From positions 3,968,001 to 4,032,000 of the forward strand of contig OX465598.1 in assembly GCA_950022295.1 (NCBI GenBank): DNA of 64,000 nucleotides, given 5' to 3'. This DNA is from Bromus sterilis. Taxonomy: Eukaryota > Streptophyta > Magnoliopsida > Poales > Poaceae. This document shows, piece after piece, positions 29,804 through 39,609 of the stretch. Position numbers and translations under genes: made by a program. The first letter of the stretch is position 1. Every line of letters starts with the position of its first letter. The notes below the pieces were generated by a model. It had not been told where the DNA came from. It did not search any database and saw nothing but the letters and a program-made list of their open reading frames with translations.

Positions 29804-31438
29804 TTCCGGAGGAGCAGGAGGCGGCGAACAAGACTTTGCGGAATCATTGCAAGAGGATATGCAATCAGCAGTTCTATAACCAGGGTAATACTGCCAGCAG
29901 TCAATACAACACGGCGGTATCGGGCAAGCCGTTGCCGAAGCATGAGATAGTCAAGTCACGAACGACGATGACCGCGGAACAGTACGACGAGGTATGTAAA
30001 TTGTCGATGAGATTCTATGTTGATGCTAAGTTGCAATTGCAGTCATTTGTTCTTCACATGGCTATTGGTTTTTCAGGTTAGGCCCGATTGGGCGTTTGGC
30101 AAGGAGGATGCATGGAGGGCGTTGACTGCGAGGTGGCGCGGGGAAGACGAGGAGTGGAACGCCTTGAGCCAGCGGAACAAGGCGAACCGCGGCAGCGGGG
30201 GGACACACCGGGCGGGAAACCTCGGCAGCCAGCGCTACAAGGCCAAGCTGGTATGCACATACATTTATTTTCCCTCACGCCTATTCCTACTTGGTACTCA
30301 TAACATATCTTTGGCGATGCAGGAGGAGAAACTAGGGAGGCCCGTCGCCTCATATGAGTCGTGGGAGTCGATGAGGATAAAGAATCCCGATCTGTCCCAG
30401 CCTCAGCCCCAGCTTCCCGAGTACTTCGGCACTGCCCAGGAGGACGGTGCTAAGTACCTCGAGGCGATGATCGCTTTTAACCCGGAGCTGGAAGACCCTA
30501 GAACCGCGGAGCCCGACGAGAGAGCGGTGGTTGTGTCGGGGGGAGGCCTTCAGCACGGCCGTCTGAAGGTTATGGACAAGATGATCCCGCGCACTCCCAC
30601 TTTGAGCCTCACGCGGATCAAGGCTACCCTCGGCGCCGACGACCCCGCACCGCCTCCTCGACGACGGCCTTCCCAGCCTAGCTACGATGTAAGTTTCTCT
30701 CATTTCCATCCCTTCTCTGACAATACTACTTCCTCAGTGGCTTAGTTGATGAGATGGTCCAATTTATGTAATTGTAGGCTGCTTTAGAGGCGGCCTACAA
30801 GGCCCACAATGACAACTATTTGCTGGAGCTTGCGCACTGGAGGCAGAGAGCAGAAATCCACGAGGCGTGGAAAGAGGAAAAAGAAGAGGTAAGTTCCAAC
30901 CAATCTTTTTGCAAAAGATGACAAGTCTCACTTTTCATACTTTTGTGCAATGCCTGACATGTTAACTATCTTGCAGGCTATAGTCAGGGCTCTTCGTGCG
31001 GGAGTGCAGCCCGATATACCGGACCGACCTCCTCGACCCGGGCTTAGGCCAGAGTATTTCTCGAAGGATGAGTTCGCCAACAACATCTACTACGCCGGCT
31101 ATACCCCGGTAATTTATTTGCCCAATCAACTTTTACCGCTTTCATGTGCCTTGGCGGTTGCTAACTATTGCTCAAACGTGTAGGGAACGCAAGCCTCCGG
31201 GACTGGACCCTTTGGTCGTGCTGGTGCCTCGCCGTCGTCGTCCCGCGCGGTCACACCGGTGCACCCTGGTCCCGGTGGTGCTGGTGCCTCGCGCGAGAGC
31301 ACTCCGGTTCATGGTGGCGCGGGATCACCTGCTTCCGGTGTTGATTCGACGGCGCCTCTGCGTCGTCAGTCGCCTATGCTCACGCGCGGAGACCTCGGTC
31401 TCTCCGGCTCGACTCCCTCTCCGGACGCGACGAGCTGA
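29800..31438 (+). CDS. CACTA second ORF (Transposase_24/TNPA-like), six exons
   Basis: Exons by eye: 29800-29991, 30077-30250, 30323-30688, 30778-30888, 30977-31108 and 31184-31438. All have GT/AG borders, all are in phase 0, and together they give about 409 codons without a stop. Features: GKPLPKHEIVKSRTTMTAEQ, then RWRGEDEEWNALSQRNKANR, which is the core of the plant Ptta/En/Spm accessory transposase domain, a Pro-rich middle, a Glu/Lys-rich helix (ALEAAYKAHNDNYLLELAHW) and a Ser/Gly/Pro tail. These proteins are thought to bind subterminal repeats. The native start is missing: the 5' edge is fused to the TNP2 stub and the open frame begins without ATG. Translation in this copy is therefore doubtful. 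Confidence 0.6.
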
Positions 31439-31754
31439 GGATGATGCTACGGCGGCCGGGTAGATGTCTCATTGTAGATATGTTTCTTCTATTCGGATGT
31501 TGTTATACTGCGTATGCTATACTATGTAGCTTGTGCATGTTTGGACTTGTTATGTACCCATACTATGTATCTTAGCTTGGATGTTTGATTGTTGTTATGC
31601 TATCTATGGATACGATGTTTCGGTAAATGCTCGGGTCGATGTGAATGTGCTTATATCAGTGCCTGTAAAGCTCTATAATAATCTAGAATATATTATGTAT
31701 TTGTTGGAATTTCTATACGCAGGGAAATTTTTAAAAAAAAAAAAACAGGAAATA
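31439..31754. other. 3' untranslated region of CACTA 3
   Basis: T-rich, no coding content, ending in a poly-A run at 31731-31745 just before the right subterminal block. Confidence 0.4.
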
Positions 31755-32237
31755 TGGCAGGACCTACGCCGACGGCGTAGGACTTATCCTGTGCCAAATG
31801 GCACAGCCTACGCCGACGGCCTGGCCGTCGGCGTAGGGCCTCTGCCCAGATCACACGAGGGGGCGACGCGTGGCCTGCCTGGGAGGGGACCTACCCCGAC
31901 GGCCTGGCCGTCGGCGTAGACCCCAGGCCCGCCCACCCCACAGCTTGCCACGTGGCTATCTAAGCCGACGGCCCGGCCGTCGGCGTAGAGGGCGACCAGG
32001 CCTAACGGCCGTTAAGCCCAGTGTGGGGCCCACTGGCTCTATGCCGACGGCCCTACGCCGACGGCCACAAAAGGCCCGTCGGCGGCCCGTATACGCCGAC
32101 GGCCTGGGCTACGCCGACGGCCTTTAGGGCAACCCCGAGGGAACCCTGGCCCAACGGCTATACGCCGACGGCGGCCGTCGGGGTAGGCCTACGCCGACGG
32201 CAGCCGGCCGTCGGCGTACTGCCTACGTCCCGTAGTG
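31755..32237 (+). repeat. CACTA 3 right subterminal repeats
   Basis: About 20 copies of CTACGCCGACGGC and GGCCGTCGGCGTAG, in both orientations, to the terminal CCCGTAGTG. Confidence 0.8.
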
Positions 32238-32240
32238 CCC

Positions 32241-33850
32241 ATGCAACCCACGCAGGCCATGTAGGAGATACGGACCGATGAGACTATATATGTATAGCAT
32301 AGGTTTTTGCCAATTTATGGACCTGCTCCGCGGATCTTGCTTCGGGTCCTTGGCAAAGAAGCCACGGACCCATCCACACCGGCATGACTGATATTTTTAG
32401 CTATGTATAAAACTTATTTATTGGCTATGTATGAAACTAGCTAATATTATTAGTTATGTATGAGACATTATTGTCTTCGACTTATTTATATATAAGACTG
32501 ATATTATTAGCTATGTGTGAGACATTGTTGAATCTAACTTATTTATATATGAGATATATTAGTATGCGACATATTTATACTTTTATAGGCCATCTATTAT
32601 ATTTCTGTATGCGATTTATTTACATTTGTGCGTGAGACATAATGACAAAAAAACCATAAAGCCAACTAAATGAAAAATGAAGGAAAATACACAAAGAAAA
32701 AGGTTGTTGGTCAGGTATGGACCGATAGATGTTGCCACGGATTTGGCGTTGACGTAAACGGCCTGTTGTCGGCCCGGCACAACCGATAACCTGCTATCTA
32801 CCTAGGCCCGGACCGGACTGGACTGATATGACTATAATAGTGCATTTTTTCAAAAAACTATATAAAAATACATTTGAAATAATTCTCACATATATATATG
32901 TACACAAGTACAACATGTCTTCTCCTGGGTTGTTGAAGAGTCAGGGTGTCATTATTACGAGTTTGACATTGATATATTACACACGTTATGAAAGAAAATG
33001 AGATGTGTGCATGCCACCCTCTTCAATATAATCAAAGTCCATTATATATGATCTTATTTGGTTACATCTTTCCTAGGATCACTCTCCTAATCTCGCCCCT
33101 AATCTCTGATTATTCTCAGGAGGTGTTTGGTTCAAGAATGGTAATGAAACATAATCGTATTGGGATTACAGTGGCACTGTAAACGTAATCAGTAAAAATC
33201 AAAATGTGTTTAGATCAACTCTGAAAATCGATGGTAACCAATTACAGCTAACCCTTGCCGACTGCTCCAATCTGCTATGCTTGTTCACTGCTTCAATGAC
33301 TACCGTGCGCGGGAGAGGTGGGGGGCAAGGGGGATCGTGGGGAGGACGAGAGGTAATGCAACCCGTTACCGGGGGGAGGTGGGCGGTATCGATCGATTAC
33401 TGGATTGAGTTTACCAAACAACTGCAACGATTTTAGTTTACGGTGCTAACATGTAACATGTAATCGGTTGGATCTTGATATAAAGGGTCTGTTGGATCTT
33501 GCGTAAAGGGCCTATTGGTCTGGCACATGGACCGATAGACCCATGCCATGTGTTATTTTGGTTGGATCTTGACGTAAAGGGTCTTTTGTCGACCCGACAC
33601 GACCGACAACCACCTGTTATGAACCTAGGCCTAGACGGGGCCGAAATGGCTATACTTTTGGACTTCTTCAAAAACACTATATATTTTTCGAATTTCCCAA
33701 AAAAAACAAATCATACACACAACTAAAGAGAAGAGTGAGGGTGTCATTATTATGAGTCTTCAATATAAACATCAAGATCCATTATACATGATCTTATTTG
33801 GTTACATCTCTTCCAGGATCACCATCCTAATCCCTGATTATTCTCAGTGT
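32241..33850. repeat. Duplicated flank of the MATH unit, itself tandemly doubled
   Basis: 32241-32956 matches 18397-19273 after copy 2. A second, more diverged copy of about 32720-33119 follows at 33500-33855: the GGACCGATAGA, CGACAACC, GGGTGTCATTATTA, CCATTATAYATGATCTTATT and GATTATTCTCAG blocks recur in order. No gene is present. It reaches almost to the end of the P450 gene. Confidence 0.7.
33120..33423. mobile_element. MITE-like insertion in the duplicated flank
   Basis: Starts GAGGTGTTTGGTTCAAGAAT and ends TGAGTTTACCAAACAACT; the ends are imperfect inverted repeats (GTGTTTGG/CCAAACAA). The tandem copy at 33855 (CTCAGTGTCC) lacks it, so the insertion point follows CTCAG. Superfamily (hAT or Harbinger) not resolved. 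Confidence 0.55.
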
Positions 33851-33881
33851 CCATATACTAATTAGTAACGGTTACTAATTT

Positions 33882-36800
33882 TTAGAGCTTTGTGAGCTTA
33901 ATCTGTGAACCGTGCTGGGGCTGTAGAGTGGAGACCGGGTACGGCGCATGCGTGTAAGACGGCGAGAGCTCGAACATGAAGTGTTGCAGGATCACGCTCA
34001 ATCCCATCTTGGCCTCCAGCAGCGCGAAGTTCTGGCCGACGCAAATCCGCGGACCCCAGCCGAACGGGAAGAACGCCGGCGAGTTCTTGGATGCGCCGGC
34101 GATACCCTCCGCAAACCTCTCCGGCTTAAACTCATCCGCGTCTTCTCCCCACACATCTGGATCATGGTGAATGCACACAATTGGCAGTGCAAATGTCACA
34201 CCGGCTGGATATGTGACGCCTCCCAGCTCCGTCTCTTTATACGCCTCCCGACCAAGCAATAGAATCGGTGGGTACAATCTAAGAACTTCATGCAGTATCA
34301 TTGTCACCTGCACCGAGAGATAAGATGGACATATTCAGATTTCAGAGCAGCAACTCGATGAGAATTTGCATAACCACCTTCTCTGATAAAATGCACTCAC
34401 AATTTTCAGACGGTTTATGCCCTCGGAATCCGGCTGGTTCGTTCCGAAGGCACGCAAAACCTCCTCCCTGGCGCGGTCCTGCCACTCGGGATGCAGGCTT
34501 AGCAATACCATTGCCCATGTGAGCAGCACCGCGGTTGTCTCCATGCCTGCGAAATAGAAGAGCTTCAGCTCCCCAACTATTTCCTCGGTGGTCATCGTTG
34601 GCTTGGAGCTTTCTTTTATGTTGGAGTCCATCATCACGCCTAGCAGATCGTCATTGTCGGCATGACCATCCTTCATCGCGCTCTCCCTCTTTGCGATTAT
34701 GCCTTTCAGGAGTACTTCAACCTCGCGGGCATTTGCATTCATCCTTTTATTCAGATTTGTTGGCAGGAATCTGCATAGGAACATTAAAAACTTGTTGTCC
34801 ACTAGTATCTAGTATTTATTTGCACGAGCACTAAACAACACAAACATGACATGTACATCTCCAATATGTGTACTGTTTGTCTTAATAAATTTATCTGACG
34901 CAAGAAACAAAAATTTTCAGGAGCGCTGTCGGATGGCCGTGGCGGACTTGTCGTCGACTGTATCATGTGGATTTGGTACATGGGGAGGAGCGCTCGTAGT
35001 CATGCCCCGGGAATGTAGCCATGTGGTGAACCTCGTTAACAAATTTCGGTGTTGTGCTTGTGCTTGTGTGATTGCTTGATCCTCAGTAGATTGATATGCG
35101 ACCTCAGATTATTCTAACAAATGGTATCATGAGCAAGGTTGCGAAGAGGACGCGGATTATTGATTTAGATTATTGATTTAGAGGATGAATTATCGTTAAG
35201 GCCGTCTCGGCGAGATGCGACGGGCAGCAGCGACGGCACAGAGCAGGCAACCCTAATGAGCGCGTGGAGCGAGCGGACAGAAGCAAAACGGATCGATCCG
35301 ATCCGAGCCGTAAACGGCGCTGCTCATGCATGGAAAGCTAGGGTAGCGAGAGACTCAATGCCGTTCTAGTTCAGCGCACGGCTGGCCCAGGTGGGGCTGA
35401 CCTGTGTGAGACCGAGGAAAGCATCACAACAGATCGATGGCCACAACAATCGTGAGGTTGCTGGATAAACAAAGGGAGCAAAAAGCACTAGTCCGGGAAG
35501 CTATGACGTGTTGCAGATTGTGGACTTCGAGTGTACACTAATTAATTGTTTGATCTCTTCCTACACGTACGGGCTGCAGGGAGCTACATGTCTGTTTTGC
35601 ACAACGATTGTGGATGGTTGGTGGCTGCTTGGGGCTGAGTCACGGAAAGCAATCTGGCAGGAGTACGGGAAACTACGAGATTTGTTACTTGAAAAAAAAG
35701 AGGCAGTCTGCATATGTGGTACTTGCGTGTCATGGGTAGCAATGGAACAAAGGCAAAAAAAAAAGGATTGGAGTTGTGAAGGCACGCTGGTGCAGCCATG
35801 AAACTAGCAAGGAATCAACTTTTGTTTTTTTGATACATTGCTAATTGCACACGGGGTTGTATCAGGAGAATGACCGATTGTGACGTACGTATAAAGCTCG
35901 AAGGAGTTTGGAGTACGTTGTACAAGATCATGCAAATATAGGGCGTCAAAGCAATGCACAGAGATGTGCGGGGCGGACACGACGCAGGGTGGAGCATGGT
36001 TGCGGTCGGATATTTTTCGGCTAGGTCGGACTGGGTAGTCTGATGGATCACGTGGATATTGATCAAAGTAGAAGACGGCGGTGATTTCAGCGACGACGAC
36101 ATAGGAGCGTGATGCTGATGGTGGCCGACTTCTAGGGCGTGGAAACACGTGGTGCAGGCCCGAGGGCTTGTGCGGTTCGACATGACAATGGCGCAGGGTT
36201 GATTCAAGATGGCGTACGCATGAGAGATTGGAGTCGACGGGGCGCGAAGGGGTGGACTGATCATCTACCATGAAGTCATGTTGAAGGTGGAGCTGAGGTC
36301 TGGTGGAAGACTTCACTCTGAGCTGATGGAGGGGCTACGGCGTAAGTGCACGGAGAGTCGAAGCCTATTTCAGTGAGAAAAGCTAGGGACATGTTGTTCG
36401 GACTGTGGCCAAGGGTCTGAGGGATACGTGAAACTCGGCATTGAACGCGGATGAGCGGTGTTTCTCTGCAGTACGTAGGAGGTTGAGGTGGTGTGGGTTC
36501 GCGACCCAGTATACTCGACAGGGATAGCAGAGAGTCGACGCAGTAATAGCGGCGATGTGTGCGGTAAGCACGGGACACACAACGACAGGCCAGTGCACAG
36601 GAGGCCAGACATGTGGTCAGACGAGGTGTGCAGGGGGTGCTGAAGCAGTGTTGACGAGTACCGGATTTAAGTTGGTGACTGGGTCTATGAAGATTGACGT
36701 CAGTGATAGACAGGAGTCAGCCATAGATAATCTGAGAAAGTGGCGGAAAGTCTGGGATTGTCAAGAACCGAGAGAGTACATGGCCGTATATTCTGTGGTG

Positions 36801-39002
36801 TTTAGTACACATGGTAAAATATAGATGATAAGTACAGAAGGAGGCGGAGGGCTACAGCGGTGGAACATGTCAGAAACTATCCGGGAGAAAGGGTGAGACA
36901 ACTGCGAATTTGACTCAGGGTGACACAAGGCAACGGTGAAATTTCTTCAAGTTTCAAATATCAGTCAAGAAAGAGGTGGGATGTTGAGTTAAGATAACTC
37001 TTATATGTGGCGTCCAATATGTGAGTTATTCACTTTCGCGCAGACATTGATCTGTGTGTGATGGCGTTGAACGGATACTTCGAAAGGTGGAAGCACAAAG
37101 TAGAGTACAGAGTAACTTAATTTTGCTCATGTATTGACTGTGGAGAAGAGACAAGAAGGGACTACAGTTGTAGGTGGAGTCACATGGAGTCTGGGAGTAG
37201 CAGTGGTGCTCATGGTGCAAGTCCAAGGTACACGGAGGTTCGCACATGGAGGCTTCAAGGTGGCGAGGATATATTCGTCAAGGTGGAGTGTTAAAATATA
37301 TGTGCCGAATATAGGTGTACGAGTTGTGCTACAGTTGGACTTGTAATTAGCGATGAGTTAGGTGTTTGAGTCGAACACGTGTAATCCGGGTCTATTATAT
37401 AAAGGCACCGCGGGGTAGCAAAATAGACTAGACACAAGTTGATAGGCTAGACAGAGATCACGAGAGGGACGGTCCGGCGCCCGTGGCAGGGGCGGCCGGA
37501 CCGGCCGTGGCGAGGTGGTCGGAGCGCTGTCGGATGGCCGTGGCGGACTTGTCGTCGACTGTATCATGTGGATTTGGTACATGGGGAGGAGCGCCGGTAG
37601 TCATGCCCCGGGATGTAGCCATGTGGTGAACCTCGTTAACAAATTTCGGTGTTGTGCTTGTGCTTGTGTGATTGCTTGATCCTCGGTAGATTGATATGCG
37701 ACCTCGGATTATTCTAACACAACTGTCCTTTCTTATTTGCGCATGTAATAGTGGTAGTTTGCAACATCTGCTTCCCCTCAGCTGGGAGCATGTTTTACTT
37801 TTCGCTTTTGAACTTGTGAGAATTGGAGTTTGTATGGTTTTATTTCTCTGAATAAAGCTGGGGAGTGGCTCCTTATTCTTCTAAAAAAAACACAAACAAG
37901 AAACAAAATCTGGATATATATGCTGAAGACGTAATTTCGTTGTCTGGAAGTATGAGAGGTCACCTGTAACCTGGAATGTACATTAGGTTTGCCATCTTGA
38001 CGGCATTTTGCGCCTGCTCCGACTGCAACCGGAAGATGGTTCTCCCTTCACTGAAACTGCTCCCGAACGCCACACGGGAGATGACATCGCCCGTCAGGTT
38101 CTGAAACTCCGGCCAGACATCTATCTCCTGCACATCACCCTGCCCCATGGAGTTCCCCCATCTCCGCACCAATTCGCTTGAGCACTCGGCGAAAGCCGGC
38201 AACATCATCTGCAAAATCCAATCCCTATTGTGTTAGCCTGCTTGGTTGGTTCATGAGTTGGATTAGGGTCGGAGTGAGAGTGACACCTTGAGCTTGTCGA
38301 GATGGAAGGCGTGGTTGATGATCCTGCGGTGGGCGACCCATTTGTCGCCCTGGTGGGTGGTCAGCCCGTTGGCCAGCAGCCGCTCGATCCGAAGAATGGA
38401 CCTCTGCTTCCCGAACTGGCCATGCTTGTTGGACAGGATCTCGCGGAACAGCTGAGGGTCGCTCACCGCCACCCTCGGCTCCGGACCGAACCATGTCAGG
38501 GCGACTTTACCTGCCACACACAATGATCCCGGCGATCTTTCATGTGGTACTCCGGCAAAATTATGATATCCCGGCGAGCAATCACCACATGAAAAGCTAG
38601 TACTACCTCCGATCCATATTAATGGGCACACACTTAGTACAACTTTGTACTAGTTGTACTAAGTGTGTGCCCATTAATATGGGTAGGAGGGAATAGTAAA
38701 TTACCGTGTTCTTTGATGACGGCGTGGTCGAACGGCGCGGCACGGGCGGCGACGGCGTGCGAGGACAGCGGCATGGGCTGGGAGCACGCCGCGGCGACGA
38801 GCCGGATGTACTCCTTCATGTCGCCGGAGGGGAAGCGGTAGGTGGTGCCGCGGACGCCCTGGGAGCGCAGGGCCCGGGCCACCCTCCGTGGGCCGAGCCA
38901 AGCGGCGGCCAGCGCCCGCCCGGCGCGCCACAGAAGAGCGGCCAGAAGCGGCACGAGAGCGCAGAGCAAGGTCCATGGTGGTGAGCTGAGCAGAGTCGCC
39001 AT
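33882..39002 (-). CDS. CYP72A: Cytochrome P450, CYP72A family, five exons
   Basis: Exons (minus strand): 38705-39002, 38287-38510, 37964-38208, 34401-34770 and 33882-34307. GT/AG borders and phases fit, giving 520 residues, the normal CYP72A length. N-terminal ER anchor at about 8-35; oxygen-binding I-helix AGMETT 330-335; ExxR (EVLR) 386-389; PERF 441-444; heme-binding FGWGPRICVG with Cys468. The C-terminal run FALLEAKMGLSVILQHFMFE is typical of CYP72A. Family members hydroxylate terpenoids, gibberellins or xenobiotics in the ER membrane with P450 reductase; this enzyme's substrate cannot be told. Intron 3 (3.2 kb) holds an antisense LTR element and intron 1 a Stowaway MITE. ATG 39002 gives the expected anchor; an upstream in-frame ATG would add 29 unlikely residues. 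Confidence 0.9.
34920..35119 (+). repeat. 5' LTR, truncated
   Basis: Corresponds to the last 199 bp of the 3' LTR. Upstream DNA (to 34919) is P450 intron sequence, so the left part of the LTR has been deleted. Confidence 0.75.
37289..37719 (+). repeat. 3' LTR, 431 bp
   Basis: Starts TGTTAAAATATATGTGCC and ends GGATTATTCTAACA (TGTTA/TAACA ends). TATA-like TTATATAAAGG lies at about 37395. Confidence 0.7.
38603..38696. mobile_element. Stowaway MITE in P450 intron 1
   Basis: Starts CTACCTCCGATCCATATTAA, ends TATGGGTAGGAGGGAATAG, flanked by TA at 38601-38602 and 38697-38698. About 30 bp of each arm (CCATATTAATGGGCACACAC onward) pair perfectly around a 9-nt loop. It lies only a few bases from the exon 1 splice donor at 38704. 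Confidence 0.85.
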
Positions 39003-39134
39003 GCCCCTGTGAGTGAGTGTGATCGTGGTGATCACGTCTCTCTCGGTCGGTCGCTCTCTGTGTGTATGGGAGCGTGATTGACACGGCAAGACGAAGAGAC
39101 TACGATAAGATTTTCCAAGGCGGCTTCAAATATC

Positions 39135-39389
39135 TCACGTTGCTGCTACAGTGCTACTGCTGACTGGTGGGGTAGCTGGTGCAATCGCGGAAAGGTCCAG
39201 GACGCCGGCCTGGTGGACCGAGACGTCAGGCTTGGAAAACACTAACCTGACGGGCAGAAACACTTCTTCTTCCACCTCGTACTGTTCGCCGTTCACAACG
39301 GTGCACGCCACCACGAGCGCCATGGATTTGTGTGCAGTTCTGAACTTTGAAACCAAGATCATATTCAGGCTGTCAACATATAGAATCAT
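39135..39389 (-). CDS. Unassigned short ORF upstream of the P450 gene
   Basis: 84 residues, protein-like composition (SMALVVACTVVNGEQYEVEE, VFLPVRLVFSKPDVSVHQAG). No family recognised. It ends about 130 bp before the P450 start codon on the same strand, so it may be a gene fragment or a chance frame. Confidence 0.2.
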   Translation of the reverse strand: MILYVDSLNMILVSKFRTAHKSMALVVACTVVNGEQYEVEEEVFLPVRLVFSKPDVSVHQAGVLDLSAIAPATPPVSSSTVAAT

Positions 39390-39609
39390 TATACTTTAGG
39401 ATTACTCTATTCTATGCGCATCCGCTAGAATAATTTGACTACTTAGCAGGCAAACTGCACACAGTTAGTGTGTGCCCTTTAGTGAGATTTGTACAATAAA
39501 TGCTTAAACTGGAAGAATGTTTTTATCACATCGCATTATGGTAATATAAATTATGGTGATCATTATTGTCTATATCATCAACCAACAAGTTATCATACAA
39601 GTACTCTAA

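Larger units (their letters stand above)
24154..32237 (+). mobile_element. CACTA transposon 3, complete ends, 8.1 kb, non-autonomous
   Basis: Starts CACTACGGGAGAGTAGGC and ends GCCTACGTCCCGTAGTG. CCC flanks both ends (24151-24153 and 32238-32240), fitting the 3-bp CACTA target duplication. The paralogous flank of MATH copy 2 has the uninterrupted site (ACCAAATCTCATGCAACC at about 18386). Both ends carry CTACGCCGACGGCC repeats. The element encodes a complete-looking second ORF but only the first ~20 codons of TNP2, so it needs transposase in trans. Confidence 0.92.
34920..37719 (+). mobile_element. Non-autonomous copia-like LTR element in P450 intron 3
   Basis: Two copies of one 199-bp sequence (34920-35119 and 37521-37719) end in ATTCTAACA and differ at about five sites. 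After the first comes TGGTATCATGAGC, close to the initiator-Met tRNA primer-binding site TGGTATCAGAGC of copia elements. Before the second LTR is a GGTGGAG tract. The 2.2-kb interior has no gag or pol. It lies antisense to the P450 gene. The first LTR lacks its first ~230 bp, so the element is 5'-truncated. Confidence 0.75.

Noticed and set aside
35804..36316. 170-codon minus-strand frame inside the intronic LTR element
   Set aside because: No recognisable gag, pol or host domain; overlapping frames on both strands suggest chance.
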